Positions 7,747 to 16,182 of a DNA stretch of 40,127 nt are shown here, piece by piece. Each line of letters starts with the position of its first letter. Position 1 is the first letter of the stretch. The position numbers and the translations under genes are program-made. The notes under the pieces were generated by a model. That model ran no database searches, was not told the DNA's origin, and saw only the letters and a list, made by a program, of their open reading frames with translations. This DNA is from Candidatus Woesearchaeota archaeon (lineage in GTDB: Archaea > Nanobdellota > Nanobdellia > Woesearchaeales > UBA9642), in contig BPGB01000014.1 in the NCBI GenBank assembly GCA_026002815.1, positions 1 through 40,127 of the forward strand. Direction: 5' to 3'.

Positions 7747-9762
7747 ATGGAAAAAAGATTTCAGAGATATATTACAATAATATTAAGTTTAGTTCTTTTA
7801 TTAATATTTTCAATTCAAGTTTTAGCATCTGATTTGTCTGATAGGAGGTCATTAGTTTTAGACGTCTCGATAAAAAACAATTTCAAGATAAATGATAAAT
7901 CTTCAAATTCTTATGTCGACTCCATTAATGTTTCAGTAAATAGTTATCCTAGAAATGATTTAAGACAGGAAATATTCTCTATAGAATCAATTCCAGAAGG
8001 ATTCATAGGCGAGGATTCAATAGATTTTTATTGGGACAGGACAAGAAGAAGAGATTTCGAAATCTCAATAAATTCAGAGGTTAGGACACAATATAAAATA
8101 TGGCATATTGATAAAAAGGTCGATTTCCCAATATATAATCTGCCTCCAGAATTTTCTGAATATATTAAACCAACAGATTTAATTGATATAACTCCTGAAA
8201 TTAGAGATGTTGCTGGTTCATTAAGTCAAAAAACAGATGACTTATTCGAATTAGAATATTTATTTGCAGAATATGTCAGAACTAATATAGATTATGATAT
8301 GAGCTCCTTAACTTCCGATGTTACACAAAAAAGTTCATGGGTTTTGAAACATAAAGTAGGAGTATGTGATGAATTAACAAACTTGTTTATAAGTTTAAAT
8401 CGTGCAGTTGGAATACCTGCAAGATTTGTTTCAGGATACGCATATACTGAACTTGAGATATTTGATACTAATTGGGTACCTCATGCTTGGGCTGAAGTAT
8501 ATTTTCCAGGGTATGGATGGGTTCCATACGATGTTACTTATGGTCAGTATGGTTTTATTGATTCAGGACACTTGGCTTTAATGAGAAGTTTAGATGGTAG
8601 ATCTCCAGCAATAAGATATGATTATATTGGGAGAGATATAATATTAGAGCCTGGTGAGATAATTACTGATATAAACGTTATTAATAGTGGAATGCTATTA
8701 AGTCCTGAATATTCTTTTGATGTATCTTTATATGATTCTACAATAGGATTCGGTTCATATAATCTAGTAGAAGTTTCTATTGTTAATCCTAAAAATTATT
8801 ATCTGGTTGCAGATATTTATCTTTCAAATACAGAAGGAATATCTGTGCTTGAGGAGAGTAAAGAAAAAATCTTAGGAAGAACCATACATAGAAAACAGGT
8901 GTTGCTTAAACCTTTTGAAAAGAAGAAAATTTTCTGGATTATAAAGCTTGATGATAATATGCAGAAAGGATACTATTACGATTATCCAATAAGTGTTTAT
9001 AATTCCCTTAATGTTTCTAAGACATTAATTTTAACTTCAAGAGAGGATTATAATAAATTAAGCAAAGAGTTTCTTCAAGAAATATCTAAATCTGAAAAGA
9101 TTTCATCAATGTATAATGATTATATAAAAATAAGATGTGATGCTCCTCAAAAAGTTTTCCTTGATGAAAAAATAACCTTGGATTGCTTAATAGATAATAT
9201 TGCAGACAAAAGTTTTGATTTAAATATATGCTTTATGGATAATTGTTCTAATATTACTTTAGGAATTCAATCGATTGTTTTATCTTTTTACGAGACTGCA
9301 AAGAATTTAGGCATAAATAATTTTATAATCAAAATTACCGGAGAAGGTGTTGAGAAGACATATTTTGTAAATATAGATGTTTTGGACAGGCCTAAAGTTG
9401 CAATAAAAAACATTAATTATCCAGAAGAAGTTTTGTTTAATGAAAAATTTATATTATCTTTCGATGTTGATAAATTATCATATACTAATCCAGAGAATGT
9501 AATAGTAAAAATAATAAGTCCAACAATAATAAGCGAATGGAAGATTGAAGAGTTGATAGGAGAGAGAAGATTTATTTTAAACACCGATGGGAAGTCTTTA
9601 AAGCCAAAAAGCAATGAGTTTATAATACGAGTTGAGTTTTATGATGGCAAAGAAATTTTCAGAGAGGAAAAGAAAATAACTATTAATTCTAAGGCAAACT
9701 TTTTCGAGAGCATATTATTATATTTCAATCAAGTAGCTTTTTGGCTGGAACATAAAACTTAA
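7747..9762 (+). CDS. Secreted transglutaminase-like protein
   Basis: 671 residues from the ATG at 7747, chosen because a signal segment begins at once (YITIILSLVLLLIFSIQVLA) and a TATA-like box stands 22-31 bases upstream. The transglutaminase-like core spans about residues 165-280, with the expected triad in context: Cys207 in VGVCDELTNL, His246 in WVPHAWAEVYFPGYGW, and Asp262 in VPYDVTYGQ. The rest is beta-rich, with Ig-like domains before and after the core. No C-terminal membrane helix is evident. Family members act as cysteine proteases, amidases or crosslinkers. Next to a set of small surface proteins, crosslinking or processing of the surface layer is a reasonable inference, but substrate and chemistry are unknown. 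Confidence 0.8.
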   Translation: MEKRFQRYITIILSLVLLLIFSIQVLASDLSDRRSLVLDVSIKNNFKINDKSSNSYVDSINVSVNSYPRNDLRQEIFSIESIPEGFIGEDSIDFYWDRTRRRDFEISINSEVRTQYKIWHIDKKVDFPIYNLPPEFSEYIKPTDLIDITPEIRDVAGSLSQKTDDLFELEYLFAEYVRTNIDYDMSSLTSDVTQKSSWVLKHKVGVCDELTNLFISLNRAVGIPARFVSGYAYTELEIFDTNWVPHAWAEVYFPGYGWVPYDVTYGQYGFIDSGHLALMRSLDGRSPAIRYDYIGRDIILEPGEIITDINVINSGMLLSPEYSFDVSLYDSTIGFGSYNLVEVSIVNPKNYYLVADIYLSNTEGISVLEESKEKILGRTIHRKQVLLKPFEKKKIFWIIKLDDNMQKGYYYDYPISVYNSLNVSKTLILTSREDYNKLSKEFLQEISKSEKISSMYNDYIKIRCDAPQKVFLDEKITLDCLIDNIADKSFDLNICFMDNCSNITLGIQSIVLSFYETAKNLGINNFIIKITGEGVEKTYFVNIDVLDRPKVAIKNINYPEEVLFNEKFILSFDVDKLSYTNPENVIVKIISPTIISEWKIEELIGERRFILNTDGKSLKPKSNEFIIRVEFYDGKEIFREEKKITINSKANFFESILLYFNQVAFWLEHKT

Positions 9763-9773
9763 TAAAAGTTAAA

Positions 9774-9788
9774 TTTTTAAATATAAAT
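9774..9788 (+). promoter_or_regulatory. TATA-like box for the PIN-ATPase-KH gene
   Basis: TTTTTAAATATAAAT centred about 23 bases before the ATG at 9804. No ribosome binding site precedes that ATG, so a leaderless transcript is likely. Confidence 0.45.
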
Positions 9789-9803
9789 CTAAATTACGAT
9801 TTT

Positions 9804-11453
9804 ATGATAGAACGAATTGTCCCGGATACTAGTGTTCTAATAGAAGGATTGTTAAGTAAACAAATAGAACATGAAGAAATACTTCCTAAAGAAATAATAA
9901 TACATGAGGCAAGCTTATCAGAATTAGAAGCTCAGGCAAATACTGGAAGAGAAATAGGATTTCTTGGATTAGAAGAATTGAAAAAATTGTTAGAACTTTC
10001 AAAGAAGAAAAAATTTCAGATAAGATTCTTAGGGGATAAGCCAACAGAAAATGATATAATAAATGCAAGAAAAGGCGGTATAGACAGCCTAATAAGAAAT
10101 CTAGCGTATAGCATAAATGCAACATTAGTAACAACAGATAAGGTTCAAGCATTAACAGCTGAAGCAAAAGGAATAAACGTCATACTTATAAAAGTAGAAC
10201 AGGCAGTAAAATCCTTAACTTTAGAAAAATATTTCGATGAAACAACCATGAGTGTTCACTTGAAAGAAAATTGCAGGCCAAAAGCAAAGAAGGGAGTGCC
10301 TGGCAATTGGGAATATGTCGAGTTATCAGATGAAATACTTGATAAAGAAAAGATGAAAAGCATTGCAAAAGAAATAGTCGAAGAATGCTCTCTTAGAAGC
10401 GATGGTTTCATAGAGGTTGATAGGAAAAATTCTACAATAATACAGTTAGGAAATTTCAGAATAGTAATAACACGTCCGCCTTTTGCTGATGGTTATGAAA
10501 TAACTGCAGTAAGGCCTGTTAAGAAATTAAATTTTAATGATTATCAAATGTCAGATAAGTTAAGGGAAAGAATACTCTCTCACGCTGAAGGTATACTAAT
10601 ATCAGGAGCACCGGGGCATGGTAAGAGTACTTTTGCTCAAGCATTAGCAGAAACATATTTATCATACAAGAAAGTTGTTAAAACAATAGAAGCGCCAAGA
10701 GACTTAATCTTGAGCGATGAAGTTACACAATATGCAATAAGTCATGGTACTTATCAAGAAATACACGATATACTGCTTTTAAGCAGGCCAGATTATACGT
10801 TGTTTGACGAGATGAGAAATACAGAAGATTTTGAATTATTTTCTGATTTAAGGCTCGCAGGCGTGGGAATGATAGGAATAGTTCATGCAACTAATCCTAT
10901 TGATGCAATACAAAGATTTATTGGTAGAATAGAATTAGGAGTAATACCTCATGTTGTTGATACGGTTATATTCATAAGAAATGGCATGGTTGAGAAAGTG
11001 TTTAGTTTATCAATGGAAGTAAAAGTTCCATCAGGAATGGTAGAGGCAGATCTTGCACGTCCAGTTGTTGTTGTAAATGATTTCGAGACTGGAAAACTTG
11101 AGTTTGAGATTTATAGTTATGGAGAAGAGACAGTAGTCATTCCAGTAGAGCAGAAAGCAGTTAGTCCAGCAGCAGAGTTAGCTTCAAGAGTAGTAAAACA
11201 AGAATTCCAGAAGTATTCAGATTTTGTAAAAGTAGATATGATTAGTAACAATAAATGTATTGTTTATGTTCCTTCTGAAAATAAGGCTTCCATAATAGGA
11301 AAGAACGGCAATAATATTGATCAAATAGAAAGAAAATTAGGATTAAGTATTGATGTAAGAGAAATAAACGATAAATCTTACAATAAAAACAAAATTATAA
11401 ATTATCAAGTTAAGTTCGATAAAAAAAAATATAACATTAATGCTGCCTCATGA
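9804..11453 (+). CDS. PIN domain-PilT-type ATPase-KH protein (COG1855 type), cut short by a frameshift
   Basis: 549 residues as read. The N-terminal PIN nuclease domain (about 1-130) keeps the acidic residues: Asp8 (VPDTS), Glu40 (LSELEAQ), Asp94 (GGIDSLI) and Asp112 (TTDKVQ). A PilT/secretion-type ATPase follows, with Walker A GAPGHGKST at 268-276 and Walker B TLFDE ending at 336. A KH RNA-binding domain lies at about 482-520 (IIGKNGNNIDQIE). The natural C-terminus continues in another frame to 11613: a run of nine A at 11421-11429 carries one base too many. The domain set is typical of archaeal COG1855 proteins. A role in RNA metabolism is plausible from PIN plus KH, but the substrate is not known from sequence. 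Confidence 0.85.
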   Translation: MIERIVPDTSVLIEGLLSKQIEHEEILPKEIIIHEASLSELEAQANTGREIGFLGLEELKKLLELSKKKKFQIRFLGDKPTENDIINARKGGIDSLIRNLAYSINATLVTTDKVQALTAEAKGINVILIKVEQAVKSLTLEKYFDETTMSVHLKENCRPKAKKGVPGNWEYVELSDEILDKEKMKSIAKEIVEECSLRSDGFIEVDRKNSTIIQLGNFRIVITRPPFADGYEITAVRPVKKLNFNDYQMSDKLRERILSHAEGILISGAPGHGKSTFAQALAETYLSYKKVVKTIEAPRDLILSDEVTQYAISHGTYQEIHDILLLSRPDYTLFDEMRNTEDFELFSDLRLAGVGMIGIVHATNPIDAIQRFIGRIELGVIPHVVDTVIFIRNGMVEKVFSLSMEVKVPSGMVEADLARPVVVVNDFETGKLEFEIYSYGEETVVIPVEQKAVSPAAELASRVVKQEFQKYSDFVKVDMISNNKCIVYVPSENKASIIGKNGNNIDQIERKLGLSIDVREINDKSYNKNKIINYQVKFDKKKYNINAAS

Positions 11454-11613
11454 TGCAGCAAACAAAGATACAGATATATATATCAATGATGAATATTTAT
11501 TAACAGTTAAAAGTTCTAAGAAAGCAATAATAAAGATTAATAAATCAAGCAGTCAGGGAAGAGAGATACTTCATGCATTAAATTCTGGTGAAAAAGTTTT
11601 CTTGAAGCAATAA
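11428..11613 (+). pseudogene. Displaced C-terminal tail of the PIN-ATPase-KH gene
   Basis: After the run of nine A at 11421-11429 the plus-one frame reads NITLMLPHDAANKDTDIYI, then NDEYLLTVKSSKKAIIKI, ending GEKVFLKQ and a TAA at 11611. This matches the small C-terminal beta domain usual in the family. With one A removed, the gene would run unbroken from 9804 to 11613, giving about 602 residues, a normal length. Confidence 0.65.
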
Positions 11614-11675
11614 GAAAAATCATTCTAAAAAAATAAATAAAAATATTTTAAAATAAAAAATCAGTGATTAAAGCA

Positions 11676-12209
11676 TTAATATTCTAGTGCATTTATTATT
11701 TTTTCTGCAAATTCCTTCGCGGAACTAGGACCGTCAGCAGTGATTATATTTCCATCAATAGTTACTGGTTCTCCAGTGTAGTATGCTCCTTGTTTCTCTA
11801 AATATTCTGAGGTTAACATTCTGAATTCTGCATCATTGCCTTGCCAAACTGTTGCTTTTCTATTATTTAATATGCCTGCTTTTGCAAGTATGGTCGGAGC
11901 CCAGCATATTGCAGCAATTATCTTTTTTTTAGCATACGCCTCTCTCGCGATCCTTAATGAATTATCGTCTTTTCTAATCAAAGGCGTTCCAGGGCCTCCT
12001 ATAAATACTATTGCATCGTATTCTTCTGTTTTTATATCATTAAGGGATTTGTTTGCGATTGCAGTCATTCCAAGTTTTCCATAACAGTTTCCTTTTCTTG
12101 TAGAAGCAGTATCTACGGAATAATTTCTATTTTTAAAATATTGTAAGGGTATAGTATATTCTTCATCCCTAAAACCTTCGGGCGCTATTATTAGTAATAT
12201 CTTTTTCAT
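11676..12209 (-). CDS. DJ-1/PfpI family protein
   Basis: 177 residues, one DJ-1/PfpI domain. The nucleophile elbow is AAICWAPTILAKAG with Cys102. The conserved acidic position is in EGFRDEE (residues 11-17), and GGPG at 71-74 forms the oxyanion-side loop. The C-terminal GPSSAKEFAEKIINAL helix is typical. The family includes cysteine peptidases/amidases, glyoxalase/deglycase-type enzymes and stress proteins. The Cys-Trp-Ala-Pro context resembles PfpI-type members rather than human DJ-1. The exact reaction cannot be chosen from sequence. It stands alone, convergent with the PIN-ATPase-KH gene. Confidence 0.85.
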   Translation of the reverse strand: MKKILLIIAPEGFRDEEYTIPLQYFKNRNYSVDTASTRKGNCYGKLGMTAIANKSLNDIKTEEYDAIVFIGGPGTPLIRKDDNSLRIAREAYAKKKIIAAICWAPTILAKAGILNNRKATVWQGNDAEFRMLTSEYLEKQGAYYTGEPVTIDGNIITADGPSSAKEFAEKIINALEY

Positions 12210-12395
12210 TTTGATTGTTTTATTAAATTATACTTATTATTTTATTTTTGTTTTATTTAATTATTAATTACTTGTTTTATTTAATACTTTTTATTTCATT
12301 TAACTTGTTTTATAATATTTTTTTATTTAACTTGTTTTATTTACTAATATTGATTTTATTTATATTTTTTCTCAAAAATTTTTCAGAAAGGATTT
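12210..12395. repeat. T-rich spacer with imperfect repeats
   Basis: This stretch between two minus-strand genes is almost pure A/T. It holds imperfect copies of a TTATTTAACTTGTTTTAT-like unit. Open frames in it are low-complexity and look spurious. It presumably contains the promoter of the DJ-1/PfpI gene and the terminator of the gene to the right. Confidence 0.4.
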
Positions 12396-12659
12396 TCAGA
12401 AAGGAGTATTTGATCTTAAATATACTTCTAAGTCTCCATTTCCCTGATATATGCCGAAGAAATCTTCTTTATTCAACTCCTTAGAATCTATACTTTTAGG
12501 AACTTTTTTGTAGATGTAATATTTCATATGCGGTGCATTAATTATAAATTCTAATATTTTGGTGTTTTTATCATTTATATTATAACATTTTCTTGGATAA
12601 ATTATTTCTCCTGATATTTTCTCTTCTATTTCCCTGTCATTTAATAATAACATATTCAT
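12396..12659 (-). CDS. Small hypothetical protein, 87 residues
   Basis: I do not recognise a family. The protein is acidic to mixed in charge, with no membrane helix and one cysteine (RKCYNI). It reads as a compact alpha/beta protein: LLLNDREIEEKISGEIIYP, ILEFIINAPHMKYYIYKKVP, then FFGIYQGNGDLEVYL. The non-repetitive composition stands out against the T-rich surroundings and supports a real gene. It lies just downstream of the methyltransferase gene on the same strand, 115 bases away, with no coupling visible. Confidence 0.45.
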   Translation of the reverse strand: MNMLLLNDREIEEKISGEIIYPRKCYNINDKNTKILEFIINAPHMKYYIYKKVPKSIDSKELNKEDFFGIYQGNGDLEVYLRSNTPF

Positions 12660-12774
12660 TTTTTAATAATAATATTAATTTTTATAGTTATTAGTTTTAT
12701 ATGCTTTAACTGTGATTATTTAAAGTTTTTATACTTTTCTGTTTTATTATTTTCTACTTTTAGAATGTATTTTA

Positions 12775-13077
12775 TTATATTTTCTTAAGTATATATTTTT
12801 CATCTACTTTATCATTTATTATTTTTATGCCTTCAGATTTTAACAATTTTATCTTTCTTGAATTATTTACTATGCCTTTATATCCGCCTATTGTTCTGTC
12901 GTTTTTTATAACTCTATGGCATGGCACCTTTGGTGCGTAAGGATTCTTCTTCAATGCTTGTCCGACAGCTCTTGGACTAGAATTGATCTTTTTAGATATA
13001 TAATTATAAGTTGTAACCTTGCCTTTTGGTATTTTTCTGCATAAAGCATATACTTTTTCTTGGAACGATGTTGTCAT
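12775..13077 (-). CDS. O6-alkylguanine-DNA alkyltransferase, DNA-binding/active-site domain only
   Basis: 100 residues. It contains the active-site motif PCHRV (52-56) with acceptor Cys53, the helix-turn-helix preceding it (KGKVTTYNYISKKI, SPRAVGQALKKN), and the following IGGYKG loop. The family repairs O6-alkylguanine by moving the alkyl group irreversibly to the cysteine. Alkyltransferase-like proteins carry another residue at that position; here the cysteine is kept, so activity is expected. Only the C-terminal domain is present, without the N-terminal domain of Ogt/MGMT, which is common in small archaeal and bacterial versions. Confidence 0.85.
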   Translation of the reverse strand: MTTSFQEKVYALCRKIPKGKVTTYNYISKKINSSPRAVGQALKKNPYAPKVPCHRVIKNDRTIGGYKGIVNNSRKIKLLKSEGIKIINDKVDEKYILKKI

Positions 13078-13089
13078 TTTTTATGTTTT

Positions 13090-13218
13090 GTTAATTATAA
13101 AATAAATATTGTTAATTATAAAATAAATTATAAAATAAATATTATTAATAATGTTTTATTATATTTTATTATTTTAATCTTATCTTTTATTATATTTATC
13201 TTTTTATTATATTTATCT
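13090..13218. repeat. Short tandem repeats in an AT-rich spacer
   Basis: Two repeat pairs sit in the gap between the methyltransferase and DUF1015 genes. One is a 20-21-base unit beginning GTTAATTATAAAATAAAT at 13090 and 13111. The other is a 17-base unit TTTTATTATATTTATCT at 13185-13201 and 13202-13218. They look like replication-slippage duplications. The plus-strand open frame across them is low-complexity and not supported. Confidence 0.55.
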
Positions 13219-13259
13219 TTTTATTGTTGTTTTGTTATTTTGTTTATTATAGTCTTTTT

Positions 13260-14501
13260 CTATACTATTTTTCTTGCTTCTAAGTAAAATCTTTTCTCTG
13301 AGGCTTCGCCCATTGAAAATGTTTTTCTTGGAAGGGCACCATCGATTATTACTGTTCTAAATAATTCGCTCTTAGGCATTGCTGGGAGTATGAATCCGAT
13401 ATTATCTTTAACAGAAATTTTTTTAACAACATTTTCACCGTGAATATAATCAATTTTCTTATTTCTTAATTTGCTGTAATAGTCTAGGAAAGATTGCAAT
13501 GTTCCAACTTCGAGATTGCTATTGGGATTATTCACAATTATGAATCCACTCTTGCCATTATGGATATATTCTATACAATGTGAACCTTTCTTCTCAACCC
13601 TTAATTCTGAGAAATGCACATTATCATAAAATTTTTTCATTTCAGAGAACAAATCATCCTTTTCAACATTAAAAATTATCCTATGTATTGGTTCAAATTC
13701 TAAACCTTCATCATGCAAATTAACTAGTTCAACTAATGCATATCTCGATGGGTGATCTTTTAATTTAGGATTATTCTTTTTCATATCTTCCCAAATTGCT
13801 TTAGCAGTCGCTAGACTATGATTTCCATCACCCATGGCAAAAAGCATTCCATCATTAGATTTTTTCTTTAACTTTTCCAGTGATTCAATTATTTGTTCTG
13901 TATCATTTTTTGGAATCTTATAACCTTTAATATGCCCAGAATCCATCATTAAATCAAAATCATATAATTTCTCAAAATTCTTTTCGAACAATGGTTCTAT
14001 TACTGTCTTTTCAGGATCATCTATTAATACCATTATATGAGGCAATTCCATAGATGCGTTTTTTCTTATTTTTATTCTAGGCGGAAGCCTCTCTATAATT
14101 GTTCCCTCTGTTGCTCTTATTAATGTTTTTGAACCTTTTGAATAATCATAATGTTCGAGATCCAGAGCCACAATGAGTCCTTTTCTAGATTTTTTATATC
14201 TCGTTTGCCTATCAACAAGTATGAATCCTTCAAATTCATCAAAAATTTTTTCAGAAAGATACCTGTTCATTTCATCGTTTATCTTTTTTATTCTTTCCTC
14301 GACATCTGGTTCTTCAAGAAATATTTCTGGGAGTATTAAATGATATGTGCTCTTATGATTATTTGTTAATTCCTCAACCTTTTTCCAATAATCTGGTTCG
14401 CTAGTGTATTGATCAACCGCAATTACTGCCCATTTTTTCATAAAATCTGCATCACTAGCTTTTTTTGGTAGGAGTATTTTAGGAACTATTAATCCATCCA
14501 T
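13260..14501 (-). CDS. DUF1015 family protein
   Basis: 413 residues, full length for DUF1015 (COG4198). Diagnostic stretches are the N-terminal VIAVDQYTSEPDYW, the central FILVDRQTRY, the RATEGTIIERLPPR segment, and MGDGNHSLATAKAIWE, the counterpart of the usual DGHHR motif. ALVELVNLHDEGLEF and a C-terminal FILPAMPKSELF follow. The function of the family is not established; the conserved Asp/His motif suggests an enzyme. It precedes a 98-base gap after the uS7 gene on the same strand, but no functional link is evident. Confidence 0.85.
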   Translation of the reverse strand: MDGLIVPKILLPKKASDADFMKKWAVIAVDQYTSEPDYWKKVEELTNNHKSTYHLILPEIFLEEPDVEERIKKINDEMNRYLSEKIFDEFEGFILVDRQTRYKKSRKGLIVALDLEHYDYSKGSKTLIRATEGTIIERLPPRIKIRKNASMELPHIMVLIDDPEKTVIEPLFEKNFEKLYDFDLMMDSGHIKGYKIPKNDTEQIIESLEKLKKKSNDGMLFAMGDGNHSLATAKAIWEDMKKNNPKLKDHPSRYALVELVNLHDEGLEFEPIHRIIFNVEKDDLFSEMKKFYDNVHFSELRVEKKGSHCIEYIHNGKSGFIIVNNPNSNLEVGTLQSFLDYYSKLRNKKIDYIHGENVVKKISVKDNIGFILPAMPKSELFRTVIIDGALPRKTFSMGEASEKRFYLEARKIV

Positions 14502-14598
14502 AAAATCACCTTTTATTCATAGAAATATAAAAAATAATAACTATAAAGTATATTATCTGTAAAATATTTTATTTAAATGCTTTAAATAGTGATTAATA

Positions 14599-15198
14599 TT
14601 ATCTTGCAGCATCGGCTTGTCTTTCAAGCTCCAATTTTTTTGAAATTGCTGCTGATTGCGTTGATAATTGGTATGCATTTATTATTTCTGTTGCTAAGGC
14701 ATCTGCTGCCTCTCTTTTTGAATTAAATGTTTTTTGATATGCACCTTGAACCATTTGCCTTAATGCTAAATCTATTCTCCTTTGAGGTGAACATTCTACT
14801 GCTTTAGGATATCTTGCTCCACCATATTCTATTGCGATGACTTCTTCTCTCGGAGCAGCATTTTCTAGTGCCTTTACAAAAACTTCAACAGGGTTCTTTT
14901 TTAATCTCTGCTCAATTAGAGAAAATGCTTCTTCAACAAGATTATAATTAGTCATAGCTTTACCTGTTGCATGTCTTGAAGTTATTTTATGCTTTTTAGC
15001 CCTGTGGCCGGGGACCATTAATTTGTTTATTAATCTTTCAACAATGAATATCTTAGACTTATAGAATCTTTGGCCCGCATATCTTGCACCTGTTTTATTG
15101 ACTATTAAGGGATTTGTGTTTATATATGGTGCAATTCCCGGATCATCTACTTTAATATTTGAACAGTTCCATTTTCCGAATGCTAAAATTTGACTCAT
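14599..15198 (-). CDS. rps7: Small ribosomal subunit protein uS7
   Basis: Archaeal uS7 (S7p/S5e), which organises the 3' domain of 16S rRNA in the small subunit head. From the chosen start it has 199 residues, MSQILAFGKWN onward. GAGGT sits 10 bases before this ATG on the minus strand, which favours it over the ATG seven codons upstream (15219). Family stretches include HRAKKHKITSRHATGKAM, NPVEVFVKALENAAPREEV, and YPKAVECSPQRRIDLALRQM. It stands apart from the usual rpsL-rpsG-fusA neighbourhood. Intact, in contrast to the broken genes nearby. Confidence 0.92.
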   Translation of the reverse strand: MSQILAFGKWNCSNIKVDDPGIAPYINTNPLIVNKTGARYAGQRFYKSKIFIVERLINKLMVPGHRAKKHKITSRHATGKAMTNYNLVEEAFSLIEQRLKKNPVEVFVKALENAAPREEVIAIEYGGARYPKAVECSPQRRIDLALRQMVQGAYQKTFNSKREAADALATEIINAYQLSTQSAAISKKLELERQADAAR

Positions 15199-15343
15199 TT
15201 TCGACTTAACCTCAATCATAACATTATAATATATATTTATTATAAGTATGAGGAAATTTAGGCTATTTATAAATATTTCGTGTCAGTAACTGATTTGATG
15301 CAAATAAAAGATTCATGCATATTTTTAAGATTTTTCTTGAGAT

Positions 15344-15354
15344 AAATATTTAAA
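15344..15354 (+). promoter_or_regulatory. TATA-like box for the MFS gene
   Basis: AAATATTTAAA stands 23-33 bases before the ATG at 15377. No ribosome binding site follows, so the transcript is probably leaderless. Confidence 0.4.
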
Positions 15355-15376
15355 CAAGCAATATTTTATTATCGCC

Positions 15377-16168
15377 ATGTATAAAATTAAAAAAGATGAA
15401 GAAGCTGACAATATTAATCTAAAAGAAGACAACAATCATAAAATCAATCATAAAATCAATCATAAAATAGGTAATCTTAATGAAAATACTGTTAAAGAAA
15501 AAACTAGCAACAAAGATGAGATTCCAGAATATATCAAAAAGGAAAGAAGTCTTAAGTATGTTGTTAAGGATGGCATATTTACTTCTATAAAAACAGGTTT
15601 TACGGAATCTTTTATTATGCCTTTTGCTATAGCATTGAATGCTACTACTGGAATGCTTGCAGCATTATCTTCTATACCGCAATTATTAGGTAATTTTTTT
15701 CAATTATTCAGCGAGGAGTCATTAAAGATATTTAAGAACAGGTCTAATTTAATATTTTGGACTGCTCTCATTCAAGCATTCATCTGGATTCCCTTATTAT
15801 TAGTGCCTTTTCTTGCTAAAGAAAGTTTATGGCTTGTTTTATTATTAGTATCTCTTGAAGCTATATTAGGCCATTTTCAGGGTCCAATATATAATAGCAT
15901 ATTAGGCGATCTAATTCCGGATGATAAGAGAGGGGAATTCTTCGGCAATAGGAACAGGATAATTAATCTTATTAATTTTATCTCAACAATGATTGCAGGT
16001 TTTATAATAAATTATTTCCAGAGAATAAGTTCTGAAGAGCATTATGTATTTATAGGCTTTGGAATATTGTTTTTTATTGCATTTGTTTCCAGATTAATTG
16101 CTGCATTTTATAAGAGACGTATTTATAATCCTGAGTATGTTGTGAAAAAACGTGATTTTTCATTTTAA
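15377..16168 (+). CDS. MFS transporter, N-terminal half
   Basis: 263 residues. A polar N-terminal tail of about 55 residues contains a repeated NHKI unit coded by a 12-base tandem repeat. About six membrane helices follow, with the MFS loop LGDLIPDDKRGEFFGNRNRI between helices. The frame ends in KKRDFSF, but the next gene continues the protein: with one T added to the run of five T at about 16155-16159, the text reads DFFILKFVQNMTKDNYG without a stop. This is therefore the first half of one transporter, split by a single-base deletion. Substrate unknown. Confidence 0.7.
   Translation: MYKIKKDEEADNINLKEDNNHKINHKINHKIGNLNENTVKEKTSNKDEIPEYIKKERSLKYVVKDGIFTSIKTGFTESFIMPFAIALNATTGMLAALSSIPQLLGNFFQLFSEESLKIFKNRSNLIFWTALIQAFIWIPLLLVPFLAKESLWLVLLLVSLEAILGHFQGPIYNSILGDLIPDDKRGEFFGNRNRIINLINFISTMIAGFIINYFQRISSEEHYVFIGFGILFFIAFVSRLIAAFYKRRIYNPEYVVKKRDFSF
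15434..15469 (+). repeat. 12-base tandem repeat inside the MFS gene
   Basis: Three copies of AATCATAAAATC (last base of the third copy differs) encode NHKINHKINHKI in the cytoplasmic tail. The unit length keeps the frame, so gain or loss of copies would alter tail length only. Confidence 0.75.
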
Positions 16169-16182
16169 AGTTTGTTCAAAAT

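Noticed and set aside
11445-11464. Hairpin TGCTGC / GCAGCA at the end of the PIN-ATPase-KH gene, possible terminator or RNA element
   Set aside because: It lies within the restored coding frame that continues to 11613, has a short stem and no T run after it.
13090-13218. CRISPR-like array
   Set aside because: Units are directly adjacent, AT-only and without unique spacers; no cas genes are present. The same holds for 23208-23276.
12248-13287. Phe/Ile/Leu-rich plus-strand open frames in T-rich spacers, suggesting small membrane proteins
   Set aside because: They are translations of low-complexity T-rich repeats without ribosome sites.
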